64,000 bases of DNA from Sarcocystis neurona (taxonomy: Eukaryota > Apicomplexa > Conoidasida > Eucoccidiorida > Sarcocystidae), in the NCBI GenBank assembly GCA_000727475.1, contig KL647295.1, forward strand, positions 2,564,476 to 2,628,475. Reading direction: 5' to 3'. The notes under the pieces were generated by a model, which was not told where the DNA came from, searched no databases, and saw only the letters and a list, made by a program, of their open reading frames with translations. Positions 54,344 to 64,000 of this stretch are shown in pieces. The position numbers and the translations under genes are program-made. Position 1 is the first letter of the stretch, and every line of letters starts with the position of its first letter.

Positions 54344-54613
54344 TTGAGGCAGGTGTGGCACGGACTCAAAGAGATCCTGGGTAGTTCGTGGGTCCAGTCA
54401 ACCCCTGGCTTGGACAGACGACAGCACCCTGAGAGTGTCTCATTCAAAGGAAGGGGCATTCCGTCTCTTGATAGGAGACAGAGACAAGGAGGTCTAGTTC
54501 GATGGTGTCCTTTCCTTATCTCAAGGCTGCATCTGCCCAAAGAAACCACTTTCGCAGAGAACAACGCGTGCAACGTACAGTGTGCTCCTCGCATCGTGCT
54601 CGACTTTTCATAG
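54344..54613 (+). CDS. Candidate open frame with strand-Leu-Pro-...-Cys motif
   Basis: 89 codons on the plus strand, Arg/Gln-rich first, then VRWCPFLISRLHLPKETTF and Cys-x3-Cys before the stop. It resembles the module of the TSP1 protein. An overlapping plus frame (54502-54699) ends at TTTTCAG|GTAAAC, and the minus strand is open for 134 codons (54277-54681), so the assignment is doubtful. Confidence 0.3.
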   Translation: MRQVWHGLKEILGSSWVQSTPGLDRRQHPESVSFKGRGIPSLDRRQRQGGLVRWCPFLISRLHLPKETTFAENNACNVQCAPRIVLDFS

Positions 54614-55256
54614 CCGCACGGCAAGTAGCTTCTGTCCCCTTCACTAGCACCTCCGACAACCAAATCAGGAGCTTCCTCCACAAACCGATTTTCAGGTAAA
54701 CCAGCCAGCAGGCGCTGGTCGTGCCTCTTTTTCGCTTCACAAAAGACGCACAGTGTAGTGTATTCCGGCGTGATCGACTTTGAATAAAATTCCGTTTAAC
54801 CCAGACATTCTTTGGGAGACGGAGTGCGTGAGAACGGCACGTCTGTATATGGTGTGTGAATTTCAAATGCCTCCTTACTCGGTGGATTGTAGGTCCGGCC
54901 AAGCAGTGACCTCTGCTGCAGTGCAGACGCCGAAGCGACCTTTCCTATCGAGGTGATCACATAGACTATACAGACGTGGAACTGATTCATGCACCTAACA
55001 TACTCTAGCTACACTTGCTCTCTGAAACGTTCTAAACGGGTTCGCACACACAACACTGACCACAAGTGCAGGGCAATCTCGCGGTACACCGTAACAACTG
55101 CAGGTTGCGATGACGCGCTTTGCAGAGGTAGCGTGATCGCGGCGTACTGAACCACGGTTACCTGTCACCAGATGGCTGATGACTGCTACGTGTTTCTGGG
55201 ATCGTGGGCGAAAAACTCAGCCACGCGGACGGCGACGCCCATACCGCGGTTGAACT

Positions 55257-55478
55257 GTGAAGATTTTTACCCACGCAGACGACGGCACTCATGCGCTCCC
55301 TGCAGTTGGGCTTGAATGCGAGGCCGCGCCACTGACCTTGCGCGGTTGTCAACAGACCGTCGGCAGGGTAGTCATCTGGGGGGATAGACGACACTCTTAC
55401 TGTAATTCTGTGCGAAATTCCAATCACCGTTATCAAACGTCCTACAGTAGCTTTGCTGTGCGACATTCAAAGCACTGA
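55257..55478 (+). CDS. Candidate open frame (weak)
   Basis: 73 codons with Cys-x7-Cys spacing (GLECEAAPLTLRGCQQT) and a strand-like RVVIWGDRRHSYC. No splice sites were fixed. Listed because its style matches neighbouring candidates. Confidence 0.2.
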   Translation: MKIFTHADDGTHALPAVGLECEAAPLTLRGCQQTVGRVVIWGDRRHSYCNSVRNSNHRYQTSYSSFAVRHSKH

Positions 55479-56096
55479 AGTGGAAGGCAACTGCTGATCC
55501 ACAATTAATATTCGACAGCGCCACAGTGTAGCTTGTGGTCCTACCCAAGCAGGTGTAACATGACGTGTCGTGAAAGGCAAAGGAGTACAGAGCCTCCTTG
55601 AGCAGTTCCCAGCGTGTGTGGCGTGTTTTTGTATAGGCGTGGGTGAGTGCTTGTAAAGTTGTCGGGATAGAGACATGGTGTAGTGAGGCCAATGTACAAA
55701 GCATCAGACGTTCAAACGCGCTGCAATCACTGCTCCAGTTCTGTTGCGTCGGTAGCAGCCCTTTGGTCTGAATCGGCCGGCACGCGTGCTGACGCGTTCA
55801 GAAGCGAATAAAGCGACCAAAGCTGCGTCAGCTACCCTTGTGAACAAATGACAAAACTGGTGTGCGCTCTGCGAGTTGTGTCACACTCCTTCAGGCGGAC
55901 AAGGTGTCGCAATGCTTCCGGAATTTCTCGCGTCCAGCTGTAACTCTGCGTCTGGAGCAAGACTCCGACTAGGCAAATCACATGTGCAGAGAGCGGTTCG
56001 ATACCTGTGCAGCGCATGACACAGCCTTTATACTGCAGATGTGGAAGTTTACCCTGAGCAAGTCAGTTCAGATACTTCCCATCGAGCTGGTACAAA

Positions 56097-56417
56097 GTGC
56101 TGTGTAGTGAGGGGAGTGCGTTTAGTCAGCGTAGGTGTCACTTCCTCGCAGAGAAAGGTGCATCGCTTCACCACTTGGAACGCATAACTGGTCAGTTTCT
56201 TAAAAAAGCAGGGGGCTGCATACTGCTGGAAAAACAAGATTTTTTCTGCCAAAGACGTACACTGTTCCAGTGTCTGGAAGGAATTTGCGATTCTCTGCAA
56301 CGACTAGCGGAACTGCTTCCGGCGTCTGCCCTCCTCACGACTAGAGTTCTTCCTTTCACGAAATGTGAAACTGCGCTTACCTGTCAAAGCGCTGGACAAA
56401 CGGCGCTCATGTTCTAA
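56097..56417 (+). CDS. Candidate helical Cys-rich open frame
   Basis: 106 codons containing LFQCLEGICDSLQRLAELLP and regularly spaced Cys. Mostly helical and unlike the strand-proline type. No boundaries were secured; unrecognised. Confidence 0.3.
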   Translation: MLCSEGSAFSQRRCHFLAEKGASLHHLERITGQFLKKAGGCILLEKQDFFCQRRTLFQCLEGICDSLQRLAELLPASALLTTRVLPFTKCETALTCQSAGQTALMF

Positions 56418-56692
56418 GATCCTCTCTGCCAATGTGCACAGAATCTAGTACACTCTTTCCTTTGCGTCCAAGAAAAGGTGCGAAATCCGAGCGCCATCAC
56501 ACAAACTGACGACGACTGTTACTGAAGGCTGAACCACCAAGCCATGTCGCGCGCAAACGCATCGCCGAGCCGTCACGCGTGTCTGTCGATGCTTCTGACC
56601 TGGTGAGTGTACGTGTGTCGACGGAAGCTGTTCAGCGTTAGCCGTGCTTTAGAGCCTTGATTTCGAGTGTGCTCTTTGTTGACGTGTAACAC

Positions 56693-57112
56693 GTGTTATG
56701 TGCCACCGTGTTCACCGTTGCTCCTCCGCTACCGTTTGTGAGTGTTCACGTACCTTTGCCAACCGTATCCGTCGAATCTCCTTCCGTAAGTGCTTCGTAT
56801 ATTGTCTCTCTAATGTCTGCGGCGGCTTGTACCCTCTCGTACTCGGCGGACTCGACAGTCACGGACGGAGTCACGCCGAGGCATGTGATTTTCCGAGGGG
56901 ATGTGTTCGCCTACAAGAGCGGAGAACAGTGTAGAGAACAACACGACGAGAGCAGAAGTAAAGTTTTTTTGATTCGGCTTCCAGCTCTGCCGTCTCCAAA
57001 TACCGCTCCATTAGAGTATTTTTGGTCCTATTCTAAGAAGTCTCCGGACAAATACGGCTGCTGCTATATAGGTCTTGCTTCCTGTGTCTGCATACCGTCA
57101 TTGTCTGTCTAA
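56693..57112 (+). CDS. Candidate open frame, extracellular style
   Basis: 140 codons. The middle (CTLSYSADSTVTDGV, then HVIFRGDVFAYKSGEQC) and the end (KVFLIRLPALPSPN, then a Cys cluster) fit the strand/Leu-Pro/Cys pattern. It may be a near-complete module of the proposed family. The start is uncertain because the first codons include a hydrophobic, Pro-rich stretch. It ends about 350 bases from the minus-strand candidate at 57419, convergent with it. Confidence 0.35.
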   Translation: MLCATVFTVAPPLPFVSVHVPLPTVSVESPSVSASYIVSLMSAAACTLSYSADSTVTDGVTPRHVIFRGDVFAYKSGEQCREQHDESRSKVFLIRLPALPSPNTAPLEYFWSYSKKSPDKYGCCYIGLASCVCIPSLSV

Positions 57113-57419
57113 ACCGTGTCTCCTTTCCGCGGGCTTGTCACGGGGAGCTGTGCAACTTTCATTGTGCTTCTCCTGGCCCGAGCGACAGAGCCCATGAGGG
57201 TGTGATTTAAAAGACATGAGCTCAGTGCTCTCGAATAGAGAAGGGTAGAAGTTACCAACATCGAGTGGAAAACTGTCGATCCCATCACAATTGCGGTGGC
57301 GCAAACGATTGACATACTGTGGAGCACTTTTGCCCGCATGGGTGTGGATGGTGGCCGCAGCCGACGGAGGCGAAAAGAGGGGCCTGTCTATGATCTGCAG
57401 ATCATAGACCTTTCCCTGG
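57098..57419 (-). CDS. Candidate minus-strand exon containing a 24-bp palindrome
   Basis: An open frame that follows an acceptor-like tract (TAAACCTCGTGTAGCCCAG) and closes at its own stop. The peptide is mixed polar, starts GKVYDLQIID, and has two Cys near its end. The palindrome at 57386-57409 lies inside its first codons. The entry phase (0) does not match the exon at 58288-58425, so either another exon intervenes or this is an independent gene. Not recognised. Confidence 0.3.
57386..57409. repeat. Perfect 24-bp palindrome
   Basis: GTCTATGATCTG is followed directly by its reverse complement CAGATCATAGAC. No spacer. It lies within the minus-strand candidate exon 57098-57419. Confidence 0.85.
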
Positions 57420-57474
57420 GCTACACGAGGTTTATATGAAAACGTAAACAGGCGCATAGACGCATGCGTATACT

Positions 57475-57515
57475 CGTACGTATGTACACATATGTATATA
57501 TATGTATATGTGCAA
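57475..57515. repeat. TA/TG microsatellite
   Basis: A GTACGTATGTACACATATGTATATATATGTATATGTG-type run, likely intronic or intergenic on the minus strand just upstream of the candidate exon at 57419. Confidence 0.7.
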
Positions 57516-58287
57516 GTGAAGCCGTGACTTGGGAATTATGCCCTCTGCTTTGAGAAACGAAGCGGCTGGAAACCTGTGGTTGTTTCTACCCGCTTGTGGT
57601 GAGGCGGTGACAGGAGTACGTCTGTGGCCCTCCTGAAAAGATGTATTGCACTGACAATATACGACCTGTCTAGTCCGAAGCAGGTGTAAGTAATGAAACG
57701 CTGGAATCAGCGTTCTCTGGTGACATCGCACAGAATGAATTCGTTGAACACTGTGCAACTTTCGCGACTTCGCGAGCAGCTTTGAGATTGATCTTCATCA
57801 TAACGTAGAGAACACAGTATGATTGCTGGTGTGTTCCGTCTCCATAAAAGGGGAAGAGACGTGGCATTCACTGAGCGATTGACAGCCCCTAAAGGGTACT
57901 TGCGGCCTTGGGTATTGCAAGCTGTAACTTTGGACCAATCTGAGACGTCTCAGAGCGTAGAGAAGGCGGTAGAGAAAGATGTGACAAAGTAAGCACTGCT
58001 TGACTGGGGCCGAGGTAGAGACGGCCACGTTGCCGGTGTGGAAGTGTGTCCGGAAGCCGGCACACACACGACCTACGTATCAAGATGGTTTATCACGGTC
58101 TCCAAGAGGTCATCGTAACTTAGCCGCATATCACAAGGAATCACGACACATCTGGGAAGCTGCCTGAATGGCTGAGCATGTCGCGCGAATGTTTTGCACA
58201 CCACGAAGTGCCAGGATAATTCGCAACATATTCCACAGACAAGATCATCTTAGACCATTGATGTCAAGTCCCCGCGTGTGGTCTTAC

Positions 58288-58425
58288 AAAATTCGTGCTC
58301 CACCTCGTGCACCCAAATCCTGTGCCTCGCTTCGACAAGAATGATATTGACTTCGAGACGGATGGAGGCTGCGAGACCGTAGTTGTCCCTCCTGCGGACG
58401 GCGCGTAGTCTCAGAGGTGTCGAAC
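58288..58425 (-). CDS. Candidate phase 1-1 exon, minus strand
   Basis: A 138-base minus-strand exon with an acceptor (TTCTGAGAATTGAAGGCAG) and a good GTAAGA donor. It enters and leaves in phase 1, as extracellular module exons often do. The peptide reads as coding sequence (for example LEVNIILVEARHRIWVHEVE). Product not recognised. It could belong to the TSP1 transcript (phase agrees with 59178-59364) or to a separate gene. Confidence 0.4.
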
Positions 58426-59177
58426 CTGCCTTCAATTCTCAGAAAAACGGCGCCTCCTATGGGAGATCCCACCCCCGTATTCTCTATCATTGATCTAACC
58501 AGCATTACACATGTTCACTAACTTTGTTCTCCTGTTTTATCAGGCCTCTCTCTCCAGCTGCCAGACCTGAACGGGCTTCTTTGTGATAGTCGGTGCGTAC
58601 TTCATCGGTCCCGTGGCATGCGGTCAAGATGGGTGAGTTTCATTTGTGACACGTGACAGTGACACGCAGAATATACAGTAACTGCACCACTGTCACTCAC
58701 ATTGCTGGTATATTTTTTCCTTCGCTGTGTTTGAGCCTCTAGAAAGCAACCTTGAAGCTACGTTCCGCCGTAGGATCAAGCAACGGCTGTTTGGCTGATT
58801 CCCAGCCGCAAGCTTTAAAGTCCGCAGTGATACGTCCCGCCTCTTTCCTGACTTGTCTGCATGTAGCTGGGGAAAAGCCTACAGCCGTTAGCAAATGTGA
58901 CAAGGAGGATCTACGGACCACTTCTTACTTCGCACATTAGCACGACAAGCGTGACGTTCTCCGGCCCGGCTGTTTCTCGCAAAGCGACTCCATGCCTGCT
59001 GCTCTTCACAAAAGGGGAGAAAGCAGCAGTGAAAACTTGCCTTCACGCCGAGCATACACTGATGCCCAGAAGTCAAGCATTTGAATGTCAGTGGGGGAGA
59101 GGACCAAATGAGACAGCTTGAAGGGATCCCACCCAAACTCTAATAGCTTGCAGTGAAAGTTTCACGTTTCCAGGTAC

Positions 59178-59364
59178 CTCTCGCTCTCTCCAAACATATG
59201 CGCGTCTACCTGTCTGGTTCCGCCCTGCTTGTGCTACGGTGACCCGACGAGCCGGTTCCTCCCTGAAAGCCAACCCCTTAAGCCTTTTCCACTTCCTGTC
59301 CACCACCACCACCGGCGATCCATTCTGTCTCTGCGATAATCTTCGTGGCCTATCACATGGTGAA
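59178..59364 (-). CDS. Candidate exon downstream of the TSP1 gene
   Basis: An open stretch on the minus strand that begins after an acceptor-like sequence (TCTCGCTTACAG) and ends at a possible GTACCT donor, leaving phase 1. The peptide is very basic (Lys/Arg-rich, with GSPVVVVDRKW), which would suit a juxtamembrane or cytoplasmic segment. Its exit phase matches the entry phase of the candidate exon at 58288-58425, which is why I place it in the same transcript as the TSP1 frame. The link to the TSP1 gene is inference. The donor is weak and no membrane span was seen between the two. Confidence 0.35.
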
Positions 59365-59740
59365 CTGTAAGCGAGACACCTCGGCGGTGAGGTGGGCACT
59401 ACAGTTCGTATCTGAGTTACCTACTTCCGTGGATGCGGCCGGAGACACGTGTTCAGCAAGGCGTACTGCCCTACGCATTCGCTGTGTATCTGTTAGGTTA
59501 ACGGTCTTACACTTGGACGCCGTGGTTACACGTATCAAAGTTCTCCACAATACACAAACGGTATAGCACCGTTCCCGACCTTACGAAAACACGGCAGGGG
59601 AAAACAAGGCAGTGGCTATTAGTTTTGGCAGTACCAGAGGCAACGGGATTGTCTCGTGGCACTGGCAGGACCAACAGTGCAGACCTGAGAACGTTGTCTG
59701 CCGGAACCATACGGACCAACACTGTGTACATATATGCTGT

Positions 59741-62700
59741 CTACGACTCTATAAGCGTCCGGTTCTGGCGAGGGAAACGGACGGGTTCGCGTAGCGTCTC
59801 GAGAGAAAGCACACTCCGAATGGCCGATGCACCTGCAAAAGGGAAATGTCGACGATCGTCGAAGCTAGACCTATCGAAGTGCAACGCAGTGGCGTCGTTT
59901 CGTTGCTTCCCCACTGCAAAATCGCGAGGGGACAAGAGGAACCCTTTCTGCTGTGCTCTGTTCCTAGCCTCTGCGCATCCTTTAGCGCAGGTAGTAGTGA
60001 CGAGCACAACATCGAGTTGCCATCGCTCTTGCGGGACGTTACACGTGCCACCGTGCTTGGGCGGGAGAAACTGCCGAAGCATCAGGATCTTACTGTTGCT
60101 TTGCTGGCCACATTTGTCACAATCTTCCGGGTGTACCGGGAAATATTTGTACTGGCATTTAACAGGAGCGTGAAGTGGCGTCTTCACTTGACAGGTGAAG
60201 ACCTCGGGATCGCGTGGGGTGTGACTGCTCATAAGCCACATATAAAAGTTGCCCCGGTTTCCCTTAATCACTTCATCACTTATGCGGAGCGGCACGACTA
60301 ACCACTCCGGTCGCTTGGACCTGTGAGCCTCGTCTTCTATCTGGTACTGAGAATGTTGATCCACCGGCCTAATGTAAGGGGGAACAATGTGTTCATCTAG
60401 TCGGAAAACTATTTCCTGAGACCTCGGATAGCGAGTCGATGCGCGGACATCACAACGTGAGGGTCGGCCAAAAGAGGCACGCAGATGACGACATAATGTG
60501 TTCTCAGGCGACTGGGGCTTGGGACCTCTCTCCTTCGTAGCAGCGACTGTGGTCGTGTCTGACTCATCCTCACCGCCGTTCTCTGTGAATATCTCTTGAA
60601 GATTCTGCTCAGGCATCGGCGTTTGCGGCACGGAGCGTTTACCTACAGTGTCTCCAACGTCGTCCGGCCTCTCCTCGGAAGACGGAGAAATTTGAGTGCT
60701 TTCGGATGTCTGCTGCGGTGCTGGTTTCTCGTCGACCTCTAGTTCTTCATGTTTCTTCGCTGCCGCTTCCCGAATGCGGTGTTTCATTTCAGCGGTGCTG
60801 TCGGCTAGAGCAAAGGTGACTCCCGGGGGAATAGTTACACTTACAATATCTGCCTCCTGAGACGGTAGAAAGAAAAACCATGCTCTGGCAACTCGGCCAT
60901 GCGTCGGAGCTTCCACGTAGACCGAGCAATCTTCACATGCAAACGTGTTGCAGCGCTGTCGCGTAACTATAGGCTCTTTATCTGCACGACACGGTGTTTG
61001 GAATGTCTGCGGAAAATCCCGTTCGCCTATCCATCGTGGGATTCCATTGGCCACCTGGATGATGCTAGTGATGAGGCCAGTTCCGCCACACGGAAAGGGG
61101 CAGGATCCCCACGGGTACGCAACGGTTATCGTTCTTGTAATTCTATGCTCAACGCGGCAACCGAGGTCAGCAGGGCACTCTTTTGCAAAGATGTCAGGGC
61201 AAGGGGTCCGACGAATGACAAGACGTAACTTGTCCGACCACCCCTGTTGCAACTTAGAGTTCCAAGGATAAAGCTCTTTACACGCAGTTCCTAAGCCCTG
61301 CTTATCCAGTAGAACCTTCCGAATGCTTAGCTGAAATGCTGCTCCCTTCTTCGCTAAGCATGATTTGGTGCAATCTATAACAGTCTCCCATGGACCTAGC
61401 TGACAGTTAACATTGCACGGTACCAGCTCGCATTTTCGCTTGACAATTTCTGGTCCACAAGCCCCGTCGTCCCCTGCTAAGAGGGAACGTGTCCACATCT
61501 CGAAGCCCGGACCGCAGGAAGCGCTGCACGGGGTCTCCTGGCGCCACGACGTCCAAGCGCATTTGCGCTTTTCATGCAGAAGACCGTTTTCGAAGTGTTT
61601 GGTAACAGTGTGGCCGGGAGAGAACCGAAATGTAACAAACCACCAGTTCTTTGGAAGGCCGACTGCAAGACGATGCGGAGGGTTGCGTACCCACACGGAG
61701 AAGCGATGTGTCCCCAGAGGAAGTTCGCGGCCATGATCAGCGCTGCTTACTTGCACAAAGACTGTTCTCTTTTTGCCGGTGCCCTCAAAGTTGTCCTCCC
61801 GCTCAGGAATGTCAACGTGGCGAATGCGGCAAGAGAGTGCTGGCATTCTAACATCACTTGTTGTGCAGAGCTCGCCGTTCTCGCGAGCGGTGTAACCCGG
61901 CGGAAGAGCTACAAGAATAAAGGCGATGCTGTGGGTCTCAGCAGTATGGAAGGGGAAGTGGTAAGTGATCGTTACCAGTGAATCGTGATTTAAAAGGCTG
62001 TTCTGCTCTCGTATTTGCATGCGACTATATACATTAGCTGCGTTGCGCTGGCCGTAAGGTGGGTGTCTGATGTTGGAGGCCTGATGGCTGGTTCCACTCC
62101 ACAGATCGATCAGGCTGAAAGCGTCTGCGGGAACAACATCAGTGCGGCGGCTGTTGTATTTCCTACGCTGGCTGGAACGCCCTGCATCGGACAGCGCTTC
62201 GAAACGTAGCGTAGAGGAGATCTGCTTGTGCCAGTTACCCTGTTTGGTTGCACCTTTCCCCCCAGCTGCGCTGTCGTGGAAATCATATTGAACCGGTTGA
62301 CACGCAGACACACTTGCCGTACAGCGCGAAGTTTTCTGCTTTACTGAACGAGCGAGTTCACGAGCTTCTTCAGCTGGCATTACGTGTGTAGAAGGGGTCC
62401 TCACGAAGTACTTGTGAAGAAAACTTCCACTTTCTGAGTCAGGGTCCCGCGACATGTCGATGGCTTCTCTAGAAACCACCGCATCTGGGCAAGTGTCATC
62501 ACAAGATCTTGATGGAGACTCAGAGCTCCTATGCAGTGGTATGTAGTGAGTGCCACTTTTTTCTCCAGACTCTGCCAGGTTTTCAGAAGAGAAACTAGGC
62601 AGTCCTGTTTCAGACTTTGCGGTGCGTTTAATAACCATCTTCCCATTAAGTCTGGCATTTTGGTTTAAAAGCACAAATGCTGCGTCGGGAGGTAGATATG

Positions 62701-63331
62701 TCCTTTTGCTCCCGTGCGCCTCCCACTCCTGCGCGTCCAAAATGTTTTGCCTGGCTTCTTGCCACCGCTCGCGTGCCCGCGGTTTCTCGATGGCATCGTG
62801 TCCCGTACCGTCTGGCATGCCGGACTCCTTCAGTTGTTTCTTCCTTACATCAGAGTTGATGGCATCTCGTACGCAGTTATTCGCCTGCTCGAAAATGAAA
62901 CACGGACGCGGGACAGATTCAGGGAACTGCTCTACCGCCGACTCTAGATGATGTATCTCCAGGTCTTTGAGATGATCTTGACGCTGGGTTACGGCCTCTG
63001 CCACCACTTTGAATCTGTCTTTCACTGTCTTGTTGTCGCGCTCTTCCACAAGAGCCTGTGGAAGCGGGTGGCGTAGCCTCGCTTCTTCAGTGACGTAGTG
63101 GTCGCCCTGATGCCTCAGAGTCGATCTTTTCTCCTGCTGATCGTGACGTCGTCTCGGACAGGTAAGGGATCCTGCTGGGCAACGTCGATATACAGCTTCA
63201 TTCGACCTCAGCTGAGAGGGATGCAGAGCTTCCGTGCAGATAGTCGTCCAGCTCCCATCTGGTGCGCAGTCAAACGCGGAGAATGCTAGAAGCACGGTGT
63301 AAGCAAGCGGTTTCTGCGGATGCATCTTCAT
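59741..63331 (-). CDS. Secreted thrombospondin type 1 repeat protein (main exon; 3' end uncertain)
   Basis: A single open frame of about 1196 codons, the longest in the window. It opens with Met-Lys-Met and a hydrophobic stretch ending near residue 22 (LAYTVLLAFSAFDC), a good signal peptide. I therefore chose this start over a Met 25 codons upstream. Residues about 30-450 are charged, low in Cys and possibly helical. About 455-560 holds a strand-rich module with LPPGYT (about 476) followed by Cys. Residues 591-643 are a thrombospondin type 1 repeat (CAWTSW, CSASCGPG, then C-x4-C). About 645-800 holds two divergent TSP1-like segments, the second with YPWGSC and CGG. A second module with IPPGVTF (about 833) follows, then a Ser/Glu/Pro-rich linker and a Cys-containing C-terminal part. 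TSP1 repeats in apicomplexans typify micronemal adhesins that bind host receptors or partner proteins (family knowledge). Coccidian MIC15-like proteins are one candidate group, not established. No membrane segment is visible here. The last ~60 codons (acceptor-like sequence near 59836) may be intronic, and the true C-terminus may lie in downstream exons. Confidence 0.85.
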   Translation of the reverse strand: MKMHPQKPLAYTVLLAFSAFDCAPDGSWTTICTEALHPSQLRSNEAVYRRCPAGSLTCPRRRHDQQEKRSTLRHQGDHYVTEEARLRHPLPQALVEERDNKTVKDRFKVVAEAVTQRQDHLKDLEIHHLESAVEQFPESVPRPCFIFEQANNCVRDAINSDVRKKQLKESGMPDGTGHDAIEKPRARERWQEARQNILDAQEWEAHGSKRTYLPPDAAFVLLNQNARLNGKMVIKRTAKSETGLPSFSSENLAESGEKSGTHYIPLHRSSESPSRSCDDTCPDAVVSREAIDMSRDPDSESGSFLHKYFVRTPSTHVMPAEEARELARSVKQKTSRCTASVSACQPVQYDFHDSAAGGKGATKQGNWHKQISSTLRFEALSDAGRSSQRRKYNSRRTDVVPADAFSLIDLWSGTSHQASNIRHPPYGQRNAANVYSRMQIREQNSLLNHDSLVTITYHFPFHTAETHSIAFILVALPPGYTARENGELCTTSDVRMPALSCRIRHVDIPEREDNFEGTGKKRTVFVQVSSADHGRELPLGTHRFSVWVRNPPHRLAVGLPKNWWFVTFRFSPGHTVTKHFENGLLHEKRKCAWTSWRQETPCSASCGPGFEMWTRSLLAGDDGACGPEIVKRKCELVPCNVNCQLGPWETVIDCTKSCLAKKGAAFQLSIRKVLLDKQGLGTACKELYPWNSKLQQGWSDKLRLVIRRTPCPDIFAKECPADLGCRVEHRITRTITVAYPWGSCPFPCGGTGLITSIIQVANGIPRWIGERDFPQTFQTPCRADKEPIVTRQRCNTFACEDCSVYVEAPTHGRVARAWFFFLPSQEADIVSVTIPPGVTFALADSTAEMKHRIREAAAKKHEELEVDEKPAPQQTSESTQISPSSEERPDDVGDTVGKRSVPQTPMPEQNLQEIFTENGGEDESDTTTVAATKERGPKPQSPENTLCRHLRASFGRPSRCDVRASTRYPRSQEIVFRLDEHIVPPYIRPVDQHSQYQIEDEAHRSKRPEWLVVPLRISDEVIKGNRGNFYMWLMSSHTPRDPEVFTCQVKTPLHAPVKCQYKYFPVHPEDCDKCGQQSNSKILMLRQFLPPKHGGTCNVPQERWQLDVVLVTTTCAKGCAEARNRAQQKGFLLSPRDFAVGKQRNDATALHFDRSSFDDRRHFPFAGASAIRSVLSLETLREPVRFPRQNRTLIES

Positions 63332-64000
63332 TCCAGATCTTATCCTGCACAACGTCTGGCATGACGTAGCCGCGCTAGAACCTGCAGGCCCGGTAGCTCT
63401 GAGCATGCAGGTCGCAGCGCTACGTGTGAGGTTACTACGTGAATACAGAGCGCTGAGTGCTGGCTCTGCAGCGTTAGCACAGGTGCGTTAAGACGACGCT
63501 GCCCCCAAGACAGCTGCCGTGCGCGGCATCGTTTTTCTTTAATGACTAAAGCACTGCAACACCGCCGCAAGACGTTTTGGCACCCACGGTGTTCCCAACG
63601 TCGGAAACCCCTAAGCCGACAGTTTTCTTACAAAGCGCAAAGGAGCAGTGTGTCCTGAATAACAACTTTACTAAGTGACGCTGCATCTGTACTCAGTATA
63701 TCCTCGAAAAAGCCATGCAGCAGTTTTGGGTCCCCTGCACCTTAAACCACCAAGCTCTATCATGTCTACAATGTGCCTTGACACTACATAATGACTTTTA
63801 AAGGCCATGTTCTTCCCGAGAATAACGCGTAAAAGGTCACCAGCATCGTCTTCGTTTCCAGGCTGCCCGGACGGTTCATTGTATACGGACTCCGGAAAAA
63901 TACTCCTTTTGACGGTTACACGTGCTGTGCTATGGCAGTGCTAAGCTGTGATGGTAGATGATCGACAACGTACGCGTCAAAGCGGGTTGTCTCTGTATTT
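63332..64000. other. Upstream flank of the TSP1 gene; no gene seen
   Basis: This segment should hold the 5' leader and promoter of the minus-strand TSP1 gene. I see no TATA-like box, tandem repeat or convincing open frame. The frame stays open for 25 more codons above the chosen start, to 63406, without signal-peptide character. Confidence 0.4.

Noticed and set aside
55985..56010. GGTTCGATACC resembling a tRNA B box
   Set aside because: No A box, no acceptor-stem pairing and no anticodon arm at the right distance.
58415..58435. GTCGAACC motif suggesting a minus-strand tRNA
   Set aside because: Only three T-stem pairs and no A box. It coincides with a coding-like exon boundary.

Overview
The window looks like nuclear DNA of a coccidian apicomplexan, most probably an Eimeria-like species. 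Three things point there. Interrupted CAG/AGC runs occur near 6.05, 36.85, 43.0-43.7 and 44.0-44.7 kb. Degenerate TTTAGGG-type heptamers occur at 36.0-36.1 kb, with the complementary CCCTAAA type at 41.35-41.57 kb. The few recognisable genes are intron-split and carry Ala/Ser/Asn-rich tails. Cystoisospora or Sarcocystis cannot be excluded. Nothing is bacterial: there are no operons and no ribosome binding sites. I found no tRNA, rRNA, CRISPR array or intact transposon.

Only two genes can be named by domain. On the minus strand, 59.74-63.33 kb is one long open frame. It encodes a secreted protein with thrombospondin type 1 repeats, likely a micronemal or surface adhesin, and candidate downstream exons continue to about 57.1 kb. 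On the plus strand, 43.72-46.93 kb holds a three-exon EF-hand (centrin/calmodulin-like) gene inside a CAG-rich, microsatellite-rich block. A second, unrecognised multi-exon plus-strand gene follows at 47.6-49.2 kb.

The rest is harder. From about 1.7 to 34 kb, and again at 50-57 kb, there are no long open frames. There are many short open stretches bounded by good splice sites, mostly on the plus strand. Several encode a Cys-containing, strand-like peptide with a recurring pattern (alternating hydrophobics, then Leu/Ile/Val-Pro, then a Cys 8-15 residues later). One starts with a clear signal-peptide exon (8531-8639), and one ends in a GPI-signal-like tail (53728-53994). Several are visibly duplicated: about 450-475-bp units at 3.8-4.9 and 24.4-25.0 kb, paired exon ends at 19.58 and 22.08 kb, and a unit at 39.5-40.9 kb. 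I read this as a diverged tandem family of secreted or surface proteins, or one or a few very large modular genes. This is inference from reading and needs transcript evidence. Several exons have plausible competing frames on the other strand, so confidence is low throughout this part.

Region by region: 1-1.75 kb, nothing supportable; 1.76-5.8 kb, a TATA-like promoter and leader exon, then three diverged tandem units; 6.0-6.2 kb, a CAG block; 8.5-9.5 kb, the signal-peptide gene; 12.71 kb, a perfect 50-bp palindrome; 15-34 kb, scattered candidate exons; 36.0 and 41.4 kb, inward-facing telomere-like heptamers; 39.5-40.9 kb, a tandem duplication; 42-49 kb, the repeat-rich block with the EF-hand gene; 50-57 kb, more candidate exons; 57-63.3 kb, the TSP1 gene on the minus strand. 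Splice coordinates were read by eye and may be off by a few bases.
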